From contig MU001670.1 in NCBI GenBank assembly GCA_010093515.1, positions 1,404,177-1,468,176 on the forward strand: DNA of 64,000 nucleotides, written 5' to 3'. The notes beneath the pieces are model-generated. The model ran no database searches. It saw nothing but the letters and a program-made list of their open reading frames with translations, and was not told the DNA's origin. Positions 22,025 through 34,416 of the stretch are shown piece after piece. Source of the stretch: Lineolata rhizophorae. Taxonomy: Eukaryota; Ascomycota; Dothideomycetes; Lineolatales; Lineolataceae. The position numbers were made by a program, and so were the translations under genes. Each line of letters begins with the position of its first letter. The stretch's first letter is position 1.

Positions 22025-23674
22025 CTAGTACTGCAAGCCAGGGGAACGGGAGCGAGAGCGCTCACGGAGAGCGGGATATGTGCGCTCTTCACGATCCAAA
22101 GGAAAGCGTATGCCGGTGTTCACAGGGTAGTCTGTGCATCTATGATTAGTATGACTCGGCCAATAGAGCTCATAGTAAAGTAGCGTAGTTATTTCAACAC
22201 GAGTGGGGTCGCTCAACACGCAGGAGAGGTAACTGCAAATGCGATAAGACTCACCCGCCGCACCGAGTCCAGGAGGCACAGGCCGAACCAGCTTGGCCAG
22301 GATATCACCCTTCTCCCCGCGTGAGTTCTGTACGGTAATGTTATTCCGACCATTCTGAGCGGCCCTAGAGTAGTCCGCCACGAGGAGTTCGGACTTGCAA
22401 AACTTGAAGTCCCGGTTGCGCTCGAACTTGTTGTGTTCTCCGACTAGGGTTCCATATCCATCCGTGACTGCGACTAAGAGGCGCTCACTATTGACCGCAT
22501 GACAAAGCTGGCTTAGCTGCCCACTAATGTACTCGTCGGCGTCCGCCGGCTTTGGCTCCTTCCTCTTAGCCGGCGGGCTCCGCGACAGGACGAGATCCGT
22601 GTGCGTTTTTTGACTTCTTGGAGATAAAAGGCTCTCCAGCAGCAGCGAGCCGACTCTGTCCTTCTCCACCGAGCGGCGGAGCAGTGTCAGGAACTGGTCC
22701 GTCTTCGCGATGTCTTCCTGGTATTGCTTCGACTTTGTGAAGATAAAATCCGAGAGCTCGTCGTCTTTGGTATCGCTTGCGTGCGTGTAGGCATGCTCGA
22801 CGAGCTCAAGCGCCTCCCCGACGAAAACGGGATACTTCGAGCGAAGTCTCGATCCAGATAGTCGGCGAAGCTCACCGTAACCATATGTGCACGAGAACGC
22901 GTAGAGATTAAGTTCGTTAAGGAAGTGCTCGTGCGTGGAAGCCGTAGCACGCAAGTCTTCCTGCTTCGATGAAGTTGGCCAGCTCACTACGCTCCCGGAG
23001 TTATCAATGACTTGAAGTTTCTCGGCCGGCTTGAACGGACGGTAATCCTTAGTCTCCAGATATTCCTTCAGGCGTAGGAGAGCCCGACGCCATTGTGCAT
23101 TAAATTCCTTGCTGAAGGAGACGATGCGGACAGTGGCAAGCGGAACTTCTTCCCCGCTAGCAATAAGCTTCCTTAGTGTATCTAGAGGCAGTTTATCGGT
23201 AAGCTTAGATGGGAGATGATGCTCATCAGGGCAGTCTGCGCTTCCAAAGATTATGGTCACAGGAAGGCTATGCAATAGCTCCGTTAGCGATGAGAAGTAG
23301 AGCGAACGGCAAAGCAGAATATTTAAGTCGGCGGAAAGCAAAAATACAAAAGAGAAAACAATAAGAAAACGGTTAGGGCAAGTCACGAGGCCGAGTGCGA
23401 GCTTCACAGGTAGTATAATAAAATAGGAGAGAGGACGGGAGCTGACGTACTTAGTTGCCTTCTTTTCTATGTTGTGCAACCCATCAGAGCTTAAACTTAG
23501 GGCCCGTGAAATTGTGGCCCCGGCCTCTCGCGCCGGTACTGCCGACGAGGAGCTAGCGTTAGAAGTAGTACCTGATGTGGACCATTTACGGTCCGTCTTC
23601 GAGCCGCCATTCATCGAGGCCAGTCCTGCTTCCGCTCTAATAGGCGATGCCGAAAGCCGATCCGTAAGGACCAT
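22025..23674 (-). CDS. Possible BTB/POZ-type protein
   Basis: Uncharacterised; the assignment to the fungal BTB/POZ class is tentative. The frame is open for 549 codons, but two good introns lie inside it: 23450-23268 (GTACGT, branch GCTAAC, CATAG; 183 nt) and 22254-22132 (GTGAGT, branch TACTAATC, CACAG; 123 nt). Removing both gives 447 residues, with NLPVTIIFGSADCPDEHHLP like the first BTB strand and turn, followed by helices. It also gives LNLYAFSCTYGYGELRRLSGSRL and EALELVEHAYTH...DFIFTKSKQYQED, which resemble the downstream helices of fungal BTB proteins. The C-terminus is basic and Arg-Ser rich (ALRERSRSRSP). Both introns are multiples of three without stops, so unspliced forms would still be translatable; intron 1 would then add a strongly hydrophobic segment. 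Confidence 0.72.
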   Translation of the reverse strand: MVLTDRLSASPIRAEAGLASMNGGSKTDRKWSTSGTTSNASSSSAVPAREAGATISRALSLSSDGLHNIEKKATKYVSSRPLSYFIILPVKLALGLVTCPNRFLIVFSFVFLLSADLNILLCRSLYFSSLTELLHSLPVTIIFGSADCPDEHHLPSKLTDKLPLDTLRKLIASGEEVPLATVRIVSFSKEFNAQWRRALLRLKEYLETKDYRPFKPAEKLQVIDNSGSVVSWPTSSKQEDLRATASTHEHFLNELNLYAFSCTYGYGELRRLSGSRLRSKYPVFVGEALELVEHAYTHASDTKDDELSDFIFTKSKQYQEDIAKTDQFLTLLRRSVEKDRVGSLLLESLLSPRSQKTHTDLVLSRSPPAKRKEPKPADADEYISGQLSQLCHAVNSERLLVAVTDGYGTLVGEHNKFERNRDFKFCKSELLVADYSRAAQNGRNNITVQNSRGEKGDILAKLVRPVPPGLGAAGESYRICSYLSCVLSDPTRVEITTLLYYELYWPSHTNHRCTDYPVNTGIRFPLDREERTYPALRERSRSRSPGLQY

Positions 23675-24409
23675 CGCCAGATATCCCCTTCGATTAGAGA
23701 TAGATGAGTACCAGCAAGCAATCCGGATAGAATGCCGTGCTTGTTAGACCGGCCGGGCGCGAGGAGTATTGATACTAGATACGTGTTGCCACGAATCTAT
23801 AAGAATTAAGCGCAGGTTGTCTAGCCGAGCAAGCAGCTAGTTCCGTCGGATACTGAATTCACCAAATAGTGTGTCGGTTGCGCGCTTTCGAAGCCGCGTT
23901 GACTGCGCCACACGTGCCCAAGGTTTTCAGGCTTCATGCGCCCGAGCCGATAGAACCTTATGGGGCGCAACCAAGCTGCTATAAATTTGTATGTAAGCGT
24001 TGATATAACGGAAGCGGAAGGGGGTTGTGGTGGTATGAGTAGTGAGTATAAGTAATCGCACCAACTTGTCCGGTGTTGAGGTGAGGTTAAATCTGGGCAA
24101 CGGTTGGCGGGACACGCGTCCGTTCATTGGCTGACGCTGCGCCGGTCTAAAGTCGCGCTCCGCTTAGACCTGCCTACGCCTCCAAACGCTTGCGACATTT
24201 CACCGGAAACCCTGCACGAGAGCCGAAGCATTTGATGTTAACGGGACACATTCGAAAAAAGTCAAGTGACACAAGTTTTTGTATAATTTAGTTGAAATAA
24301 TTTAGAACCATCTTTCGCTACAGAGTCTACAACATTCAATCAAATAATGGATGGAAATGCACACTTTAGAAACTTATGGCCAGTGCATCCCAATCTGAAC
24401 ACCCGTGCC
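23675..24409. other. Spacer between BTB-like gene and GCL
   Basis: 735 bases: promoter of the BTB-like gene and 3' end of the ligase gene. It is AT-rich near 24.25-24.35 kb. No gene seen. Confidence 0.6.
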
Positions 24410-26755
24410 TCATGTCGTGCGCCCCCATCGTCCCAACATAGCGGTGGCGAGTTCGCTCCTACCTTCCTCCTGTGTAATAACCTCCGCAGCCTTCACTAGA
24501 TCATAGCTTATCCGGTCGCTGACGGCGCTGTCCTTCTTGTATTCAGGGTGGCTACGGACGAAGTCCCGGATCCAGGTCGCTGCAGTGCAAAGAGACCCAT
24601 TTGCTCGCTTTCGAATCAGGTCTAGGTAGCGAGCAAGTTCGCAGCGCGTCTCCACATCGACGTTCATGCTATTCAAGTAGCTTTCCACGAGCGCGATCAG
24701 GCCCGGGAAGGCATCCGTACCGCCATGCTGGCCGTTAATGATCTCGTCGATTGTCATTAGCTCGTATTCGTCTTCGACCGGACCCAGAGGAGTAGCCGGC
24801 CGGCTCGTTGGAGTAGGTGTAGATGATTCAGAGCATCCAGAGATCTTTGAGCGCTGCGAGAAGGGGTTCTTTCGGAAGTGGAACTTCTTCGTGTGAATTG
24901 CATCTCTGGCGTGAGAGGTTTCCATATTCTCAGTCACCTTCGTAATAGGGACGTAGAAGTTGAGGTCGAAGCTCAGGATCGCTCTAGTGATGAGGACAAT
25001 GAAGACTGAAAACGCCGCGTTTTCAAAATCAGTGATCTGGATTTCCATCGGCCTGAATTCCACCCTCCATCCAGTGTCGTTTCCAGGCGGCGGTGGCTTG
25101 AATCGCATGTGTTGCCAGTTAGTGGATTGAAGATTTTCGAAATGATCAACTTTGTCCAAATCAAGTTCTTTTAGATCTTCTGCAAACACGACGATTGGAT
25201 CTCGGATGAAAAGGTGTGCAAAATGAGTAGCAAGGAGGTCATCCATCCCACCATCAACCAAACGCTTCTTGAGCTGCACATCAACGACGAGGTTCGGGTC
25301 CAGATATTCAGGCCTCAACCTAGGGTCTTGGGATATGTATGTCGAATTGGACGCATAGCGTGACTTTGGTATACGCCAGCGATCATTCTTGAGTGGCTGT
25401 ACGAGTGAGTCAACATATGCATGTCACAGAAAAAGTGATAAATTGAAAGTATCAGCTTCATACCATTTCCCCAAGTTCTTCTGGAGTTCTATCGTCAACT
25501 GATCGACTGATTTGGTTCCATCGAACATCCGTGTCGGCTAGAAACCCTTTATAGATGGGAGTTGCGGCCGTGAGCGCCAGGAGAATTGGGCCGAGCGGAC
25601 TCAGCTGATCGTACATCTTTCGGCCTTCTTCGATATTCTTGGCCTGGAAAGTGATCTGTAGGCAGCAGCTGCCCATTCCAAATGCCATTGCGTCCATATA
25701 AATATGGTTTGCCTTTGCTGCCCCGTTCCGCACGTCATCATCCTCGGGCCACTTGTGAAGATCGTAATTGACTGTTGGATCATGGAATGGCCATGGCGTA
25801 TTCTCATCTTTGAAGACGGGTACATTGACTTCCACTTTTCTACCTCTCCTCCACCTGATGTTTGCCGCAAGCGTGGGGAACCGGATGTGAGGGTTAGCAA
25901 TCTCGTCAGGCACAAACTGTGATCGCAGCTTCGGTCCTGACACGGGATAGTGTGGAATGGTACAGTCTTCGTTGCCAAGACGAGGGAATGTTGTTAGGGT
26001 AATGGGGTATTCGGTCGGCGCCATATGCTCCTTTGCGATTGTTCTCCTGCGTTCTGAAGTTAGGACTTCTCTTCATGATTCGTGTCAAGGTCCGCGTTAA
26101 GATGACCTTCGTTTCATGTTCTGTTCAACATCCAAAAGGTCCTTAAATCCAATTCCCCACGGCCTTCCAGGAGTAGCCTCAAGCATAAAGCGGCCGAATT
26201 CTGGGTGGAATACCGGGGCAACATCCGATTCGCTAGAACATGGTTAGCAACGTTACGTTGCACGCCATTGTTGATTTTACCGTACTTCGCGTTCCCGCGT
26301 TGAAGCCCCGGAACACCACCTCCCTCTTGGAGCAGTTTCTCGTCTGAAGCTAGTGCCTCTAGAATGTCTGCCTGCCGTAGGGAAAGCCTGACCTTGTGGT
26401 GGGCATCGTCGTAGCAAACGACTAAATATTCAACCTGAGCTTACGTCAGCCAATCAGAGTTGAGGATTTCATGACTTGGGCTGTATAACCTCGTCACCCC
26501 ACCGCAAGGCATCTCTCTCTTTGCCCTTGGCTCTACGCCAGATGGCAAGCAATTGCTAGTAGTCGTGAGTTTGAGTTCTTGCGCAAGGAGCGGGTTAAAA
26601 CGGTGCTTTTGTCACCTCAATACCCCAGTCGCGCACATGGTTGGCTACTTTCTTCGCCTCCGGCCAGTCCAGTGGGGTTCCCACCGCGCTATGTAGGACA
26701 TAGTATTAGCCAGGCGAAAAAGAGAGCGACAAGTGGTATCTTACAGCAGCCCCAT
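24410..26755 (-). CDS. GSH1: Glutamate-cysteine ligase (gamma-glutamylcysteine synthetase)
   Basis: First and rate-limiting enzyme of glutathione synthesis: ATP-dependent joining of glutamate and cysteine, in the cytosol. Seven exons on the minus strand: 26755-26745, 26688-26616, 26555-26490, 26434-26286, 26232-26107, 26046-25464 and 25396-24410, about 664 residues, the usual eukaryotic length. The 11-nt first exon encodes MGLL and joins to AVGTPLDWPEAKKVANHVRD. Family blocks follow in order: QLLAIWRRAK, WGDEVEYLVVCYDD, KVRLSLRQADILEAL, FHPEFGRFMLEATPG (substrate-site Glu region), MAPTEYPITLTTFPRLG, NHIYMDAMAFGMGSCCLQITF, ALTAATPIYKGFLADTDVRWN, RPEYLDPNLVVDVQ, and WRVEFRPMEIQITDFENAAF. Donors GTTATA (intron 3) and GTCATC (intron 5) are unusual, but phase and protein continuity support them. 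The start and all boundaries were read by eye. Confidence 0.93.
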
Positions 26756-29700
26756 TGTTGTGCACCCGCCAGCTGTGATATCTTTCGGCACCTAGATCAT
26801 GCGGAGTAGCTGGACGGAGTTCCGAGCAACTTTCGCCGAGGTTGTAGGAGCGGGATGTTATCAGTGAACGTAGTGGGAGCCGCACGCCCAGAGCAGCGCC
26901 CCAGAAACCCTGGCAAAGCTTTCCAGACGCCGCAACGGGAAGGCCGGCTAGGAACTTGAGGGAAGATCTGATCTGTTGGTCCTCATGATTGTAAAGAAAT
27001 ACGGTGCGCGCGCATTGTGATTCAAAAGATGACGATAACAAATCTTGATTAATAATTACGCCCAGGTTCCGTCTCCGACCGTGGTTGAACCGTCTGGAAT
27101 TTTCCTACCTCGGCCTTAAAACCCGGCGCCGGGTGGTCGCCTCTTTCCGGCCGTACCTCAGAATTTGCACCTAGCTCTAGGTAAGTCGTCAAAATCAGCT
27201 GTAATGACGGAATCCAGCGCGTCGTCCAAAACGGTTTAGAGCCGAACTCCCTACTAGGTACGTTGTTCGCCTCGTGGACGAATCCTTGACCTTTCAACCC
27301 TAACGTTCATTCAACCCCGAACTAGGCGATCGTACACAATCACTCCTTTCGATAAAACGCCCAACGTCTTCCAATTATTCATGTGGTTTTGATTTACCGC
27401 TTGCGTGCCATGCCAATTTGAAACCATCTTCTCCTGGCGTAAGTTGGCGATTTTTCATCGAATTCTGCAACGCGTGAGGCACGTCGGATTGTTAGTAAGT
27501 CCCCCCGGGTTCCGGCATTTCAAAATTGGGAACCATTAGTCCTCGAAGCATTCGCTAATAGGTCATGGATCTACGTTTCTGCCTCTTTTCAATGCCGTAA
27601 TTGACTGCTCTGGTCGTTGGTCCTGGTGAAGCACTTCCCATATGAAAGAAACATCAGTTGAGGAAACACCGCACTCAGTTAGAAATTGCAGTCATGACTT
27701 GCATGGCATATTATGTTTAATGACTGAAAAACTGAGATATATAATTAGTAGGACATTGGTGGAATATGGAATATGTTAAGGTTCGATAGCGCATCAGATG
27801 TTCTAGGAGTATAACACATGCCTGTCAAATAATGAGGATAGGTTCGACTGCAGTGGTCTAGCGAAGATAGGTGGCATATTCTGTATTCCGTGATGTGTTG
27901 TGGGATAGTCTGTTGAGGGCTGAGCCGCCTCAGACGTCATGCATATTGCCGCACAGCATCTGAATTGTTAAAAAAGCAAATGCAGGGGCTAGGTGTCCAG
28001 TCACCACTTCCAAAGCCTCAATCTTTAAGAACCACGCCGCGAACTCTCGTAGCGCAGGAACGCTAGTGAAAGAAGAAAAAAGGGATAAGTGCTTTTGCGG
28101 GCCGAACTGTTAGCCTTGTTTCAAATCGAATCGGGATCTGTCCGAGGACATGAGCTATTCGAGCTGTTGGATGCATCTCATGTCTTATCCGGAACTGCAT
28201 CATGTCTCTCAGCCACTTGCATGGCAGTATCGCCGATCCGGAGCGGGCTCCGTCACAGGGAGCAGCAAAGGGGGCCCAGGTCACGTAGCAAAAGAAAAAT
28301 GGGATGGCTTTCATCCAGCCGCTTACATGTGCCTAGGTGGAGCACCTTCCCAAAATACTCTAAAACGATTTACTTTTTGTTATTCTTCCTTTTTCATTCT
28401 TGCGTGCGTCCGACGCTCATCCATGACACTTTTGTGTGGAGGCGTCGACAACTGAAAAGCAACAACCGCAACGTTGATTGTGTACACTGTACAAAAGAAT
28501 GCTTGATGATCATCATATCAGGTAACGGCCAGGGCTAGTACCGTTGACTTGCGATGATTGTCATCATGCTCTAGTTTATGCAATCATGCATAGAACCTGT
28601 TGAACTGAGCTCCTAACTCTTTCTCGGTTTCCCCATAGTCTAGCTGGTGCAGCCAGCCAGTGGAGCAATCGGCAATGCAGGGGTTCGTTGGAGTTGCGAC
28701 CATTCACCGGACGGACCTACTGAACAAAGAGAGATCAAAGAGATCGGCAAGTGACACTTCACGCTCTCCACAGGACGAAAGGGGGAGCGGCAAAGCGGCG
28801 ATGTCAAAGCGCCGGATATCGTTGCAAAATGCAAGTGCTTTTCCTGGCCCGATCAAACAACCAAGCCTTCGAACGGCATTTTGTTTCGCACCCACCCAGC
28901 CGGGCGCTCGGACGCTTGCAGCAATAGGGGGACCTTCCCTGCTGGTGCAAAGGGTGCCCTGACCCCAGTTCCTCTGGGATGGTGATGACAAACGACCGGG
29001 TCGCCGACTCGTTCTAGCCGCCAGCCATCTGCCTCTTCACTCGCTGGACCCTGCATATCCGCCTTTGGGTCCTTCGGGCGGCCCGTGGACCAAATGGCGC
29101 GCGCGCGCCCGAGAACGGGCAAATCGCTGAATTTTCCCTTTCGCTGTTCTTCGGCGCCCATTAATAGCCTATCACGGCGTGCAGGGCGCCCAACCTGGGG
29201 GCGGTCTGGCGGCGCTCCGCTCCAGAAGCCACCCCGGTCGAATCCTTCAAGCCTCCTCGCGATACCCGAACCCGAACGTCCAGAGAGGCGCGGCAACCGC
29301 TTTCTGCGACGGACAGAGACGAGGGAGAAGCCAGAACCACGCGAGCGAAAAGAAAAAGCAAAAAAAAAAGGAAGAAAAGAAAAGAGACTGGCCTCGGTAT
29401 GGCCTGACCTGCTGCGGCGTGGCGCCCACTTTTCTTTTTTTATCTTTTCCTTTCTGAATCTGATCTTCTGCCGGGTTTCGTTTTGGGGGAGAGCAAGGCC
29501 TTCGCGCCTCCTGGACCTCAGTCGCTGAGACGCGCTGGTTGCAGCAGTAGCGCTGCGCCTCTGAGCTGATGCGTCTGAAGCGAAATCTGCGCAGGACGCT
29601 TGGCCGGTGGCCGGGGCTGGTTGGTGGTGGTGGAGGCGGTAGTTGGGAAGTGTACGAGCGGCGGTCCCGCCCGCACGGAAGTCAGATGACGGTTTACGAC

Positions 29701-32610
29701 CTTAAGGCCGCTCCCGCACGACGGTCCTTACGCTGTTCGTGGGTCTGACCCGGTCACATCATTTGCCGCAGTTTATAGCGCGCGCTGTGCACTCTCTCGG
29801 CCGCACTCGAGCACCTGCTATGTACCAACTCGAGTAGCAAAGCAGAGCCCCCGTTCACACTGAGTGCCAGGCGTCTCGCGCTTCATTTGGTCAGCGTAGT
29901 GTGATCCGTCCTGCACCCTATCCTTGGGCCATCACATCGGCGATCTCGCAATGGCAGTGTAACCGAGAAGCGTTTTGACGTTTTTGGCCCTGGTTGGTGT
30001 CTCGGTCCTGAGATCCCTCCCCTTCCTTTCCCAGATGTGTGATAGCCCGGCATTTGCGTGCTTTCCCTTCCCTCGGAGCGGCTGGGATTTTTAATGCCAC
30101 CACGGCGCCGCAATCCCCGGCGGCCCCGGCGAAGTGGACGGCAAGAAGAGGTCTCGGGCAGGAACGTGGGATCGGTGTGTGGGCCCCGTATTGGATTTCG
30201 CAAGATTATTTGTTTATGTGCGCGCACGCTCGGGTACGTACTTTGTACCGAAGTGAAGCTAAAATGATGATTGACTTCGGCACTCAAAGACTAGATCCCA
30301 TCCATTTATCACTTTCTTTTACGTGGATCTTGATGACATTCCACAGCGAATTATCGCAGCATCAGCTCACGGACAGATGGGGCTCTTTGCCGTATTTTAT
30401 TTCTCTTCTCTCTCTTTCTCCAGGCATGTGCTCAGTCGCTGCTCCTCTCCGTGTGTCATGGCTGTGAACTGCGCGTGAATGCCCGACCTTGTCATACCAA
30501 ACCAGCCCCATTCTCTTGTCCAACCCAAGATGGGCCCACCCGACGGGTGCCAACAGGACGCACACACAGAAGCGCTTTGCTCGCCTCCTCCCTTTCCCCA
30601 GCCTCGTGCAGGACGGGTCGACCAGGGGTGTGAGGTGGGGGTTGCAGCGCACGCCTCCGATCGCCCGCCACTCTCGGGCGGGAAGGGAGCGGCGGGAAGG
30701 CGGCTGCTCCCTGCCATTGACAGGCTTGGCTGGACGGATGGATTGGTGATTACCCTCGTTTTGGAATTTTCTTTGCTTTGCGTGCTTGATCGCTCTGGGA
30801 TTGGACGTCTGAGCTTTTCGCTTTTTAATTCCCGCAGCCGGCCTAAGCCTCGAGGGCCTCCTGGACAGTACTCGTTTTTTCTTTTTCTTCTCTTCTCTCT
30901 GCGGCTGGCCGGCTTTAGAAAAGAGTAAAGATTGGCTCCTTGGGGCAAGAGAGGAAGCTGGTCGGAAGAATTTTTGGCTACTACCGTATCAGCGGGAATG
31001 AGGCTAGTCGACCGGATTGCACTTTCTTGGAGCCGCCCGATAATCGTGGTCGGTTAACGCCGTTGCAAACTGAAACGACCAATGTGGAATATCGTAAATT
31101 TTAGTGGCCGTTACGCTGTGTGGGGCCGGAGGTTGGGGGACTCCGCCGGACCATCCCTGGTCGTCGACGGCGCGCTCTTCGCCAGGAGTAAGAAGCGCGG
31201 AGTGAACCGAGCGGTTGGAAAATGGGAATAACGGACGACACGACACGATCTTGAATCCTTTCCACATACATAGAACAGACATGGGATGAGACAGATTACA
31301 TCTTTAGCTCGCAACTCTCCACATTGGAGGGAACGGGGTTGTACCACTTTGGGCTCCCACGAGTAGGGTGCATTCAATTCCGAGCTTATATAAGACATCA
31401 ACTCGCTCCCCATGCTCCGGCCATACATGAGTCCCCTCCAGCGACACAGCAGGAAAAGGGTGAAGTAATGATCCGTCTTGGTCCTCGTACACAGCAATCG
31501 ACAAAGGAAATTAAGGTCCCACAACCGCAGCTAGATAGACAATCCTGAGAAGGAGAAAGCGCGGAGTCGCTTTGAAAAGCAGAGAAGCCAAGCATGAGAG
31601 CTAGCCTAAGAAACCGAAGAGAAGATAAAAGGAAAATAATAATAAAAGGGGCTCGACAGTAAATCAGAGAAAAATGTTGCCTGTCACACTCATGGTAAAA
31701 ACAATAAGACAGCAAAATAATTGACAACGAAGAGGAATATTTAAAAAGAGAAGAATGACGAGATGACGTGACCGGTGGCCCCTTCCCGGTAGGTGAAGAC
31801 GAAAATGGAAATGCATGCAGACGACCGCTGTAAAAAAGACGCAAGCCCGCGTCAAAAGAGCGCCGATCGGCTTCCTGTATCAGCTTGGGATGAAGAAAAA
31901 ATAAGTAAAACCGAAGGCTAGCTGGCATGCAACCGAGTGATGCTAGCAGCGACCGAGTGCGACGAACTTGAAGACTGATGCGAGCCATTCGCTCGTTTGC
32001 TGAGCATGCCTCTGAGGGTGGGAAAGCAAGCAGCCAAGAAGTGTGCACCTCCACTCTTTGCTTTACAAAACAACAGGCGCACAGGCGCCGTGTTAACACA
32101 TAGCAACGGGCCATAGGTAGAATCGCATGCTCGAGCGCTCGTACACCGCCTCCGTTCCCTAGTTCCTGAATTATGACCTGCGCGTAAAAAGGCAAAGTGC
32201 GCCTTACAACCTAGCTCAGAACCATCTGCACCTGCCTGTGCCGGCCCCTTGGGACTCCACCCTAGCAGAGAAAGAGATGATGCAAGCCACAAACGAATGC
32301 AATGCACAACAGACTCCGTTTTCCTCTTTGACCCCTTGACTCCAACCTTACCATATTCCAGGAAAGTAAGATAAAGGACGCCTCCATAACTTTTTCTTCT
32401 TTACAACACTGAGTACGTAAGCCATCCGACTTAGCACGCCCTATAGGTGTCCCAATGAAGGTCTTGAGAAGCTACCAATTGTCATGCACCCAATGGAAAT
32501 GAATATAACCAGATCCAGAGGGAGCCTTGTGAAATCCATGGTTTCTATAGTTAGAAGTGGCGACTTGGTTTGACGTCGTCCTTCATCGAGCGGTAGATAA
32601 GGCTCTATTG
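26756..32610. other. 5.9-kb gene-free region between GCL and nsdD
   Basis: Holds the ligase promoter at its left end and the nsdD 3' untranslated region at its right end. 27.3-28.0 kb is AT-rich; 28.8-29.7 kb and 30.4-30.9 kb are GC-rich with overlapping non-protein-like frames. The 265-codon minus-strand frame at 32195-31398 is Cys/Ser/Leu-rich without domain likeness and may be part of the nsdD 3' leader-out region or chance. No RNA gene recognised. Confidence 0.55.
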
Positions 32611-34416
32611 TCAAGGTGCTGGAGAATGGGGTCCATGAGGCGCCATAGATTTTGGTCGAAGATTAGAGCTTCCAACGGTAGCGCCTTTATGGGATGCTAA
32701 TTTCCTCGTTAATTTGGCATAATCTTGAGTTTGTTAGTAGCTTCTCGTATAAGTCTTTGAATGAGACTTACGAAGCCCGCAAGCATTGCAGAGAGTCCGC
32801 GCGCCATCAGGTCCTCTGCGCCATTCTGGGGTCTCCGCTCGATTGCAGCTATGGCATCGGCCGGGAGGAGCGGCGCGCTGGTTATGACGTTAGTAGATGA
32901 CTGGCGATAAGAGCGTCTAAGAAACTTACTCCACGGCGCTTCTTCGGGTCTGAACCGGCAAAGCCGCCGCCTTTCGGATCGTCTTGATATTGGCCTTGAT
33001 CGTTATGCGGTTCGTACCCGTTGGCCTTGTAGTGAGCATCTTTCGCCAACTCTTGCTGCTGCCGCCGCGCGATGTCGTTTTGTTTGACGACTTCCCCAAT
33101 GCGACCCACACATTGCCTTACATATTCGGCGAGACCATCCATTTTTTTCAACTCTTCCTCCGTAGGCAAAGAATCAGGCGTAATTCCAGAACGCTGGTAC
33201 CCATGAGCTTGCTGACGGTAATGCTGCGCAAAGTTTACAAGGCTTTGAGAATGGCTGGCAATCTATTCCCCAGCATGCTATTAGCGTCATCCCGTTTTGT
33301 GGCCGGCAGTATCCCTAAGTTTCTTACCTCGTTCAACGATGCTTCTAAATCAAAGGTTTCAAGATGCCGCTTCACAGAATCACCGTACGTAGCTTCGGGT
33401 CGGCCGGCCGCCGGATTACCATCTTCTGGACGAGGAGCGCCAGGTCCCATATCATCTCTCCAACTAGGATACCGAGGAGGGGCAGAAAAGGTCGCGGATG
33501 GCGGGTATCCACTAGCATGGGTGCCATGCGGAGGAGCCGAGAAAGGCTGCTGCGAAGGATATGGCGAAAAGCCATACGGGGGATTCAAGGATCCCGTGGT
33601 GTGAGGTGCCTGGTCATATCTTGGCGACTCTTGCTGCGGCGGTTGCTGCTGTTGAAAAGACGAAAGCGGTAGATTCGGACGTCCCGAGTTGACCGGCGAC
33701 TGTGCGGTTCGTAGTAGGGGCAGCGATGGCAGCTTAGGGTTATGGGCGGTCTGGAATAACTGTAGCCGAGACGGGTCCGGTTGAGCCGGCTGACTCGCCG
33801 ACTGATGTTGCTGGGGTTGTGACGGGTGGGGTTGCTGCTGGTGGTGCGGCTGCGGCGGCGGCGGTTGTTGCTGCTGTTGAGAGGGCGGAGGCGGTGGAGG
33901 CGGTGGCGGCGGAGCCGACTGAGGCTGGGATGGCGGAGGTGGAGGAGCACTGGTCGAATATGGGCTCCTCGTCGCGGGCTGAGGGAATGAAGTCGGCGGC
34001 GGAGGAGGTGGCTGGCTTGATGGTTCGGTACCGAACGATCGCCGGGCCGGATCGAGTGGCGATTGGGTCGGCGGCTGCTGCTGGTAGAAAGGAGGGGCCG
34101 TGGACGTAGCGCTCGTGGGCGTCTGGCTCGGATACGACAGAGGCGGACCTGCGTTGAGCGCCTCGTGAATCGACGGCAGCGACTGCTTGGCGGGCGATAT
34201 TCGCGGCTCGTGCTCCGGGTCTGAGGTCCGGCGCGACTGCGGCGGGGATATCAATCCGGAAAGGCCTCCGGAGGAAGGTGCGCTGGAAGATGTTGGCGGA
34301 TGCGAGTAAGGGGGCGGCGGGTTGGAGTACGGGTAAGACGGGCTCAGCATGTTGGCCGAAGACTGCTTCCTCTGATAGTCCTCCTCCCTCCTCAGCTTCT
34401 CAACGTCTAACGACAT
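32611..34416 (-). CDS. nsdD: NsdD-type GATA transcription factor
   Basis: Nuclear GATA factor that in Aspergillus activates sexual fruiting and represses asexual sporulation. Four exons: 34416-33328, 33262-32930, 32877-32772 and 32723-32611, about 546 residues. The start [19 protein letters not shown] is the typical family N-terminus. The long middle is Pro/Gln/Ser-rich with poly-Pro and poly-Gln runs and the block [13 protein letters not shown]. Exon 1-2 joins as [21 protein letters not shown], followed by [19 protein letters not shown] and [14 protein letters not shown]. The single GATA zinc finger, C482-X2-C-X18-C-X2-C507, lies in exon 3 ([20 protein letters not shown]) and its basic tail [14 protein letters not shown] in exon 4. 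The last residues, [16 protein letters not shown], also fit NsdD. Introns carry branch sites CTAAC or CTAAT-like signals. It is head-to-head with the SREBP gene 10 kb away. Confidence 0.95.

Noticed and set aside
31398-32195. 265-codon minus-strand frame
   Set aside because: Cys/Ser/Leu-rich without domain likeness, downstream of nsdD on the same strand; probably untranslated or chance.
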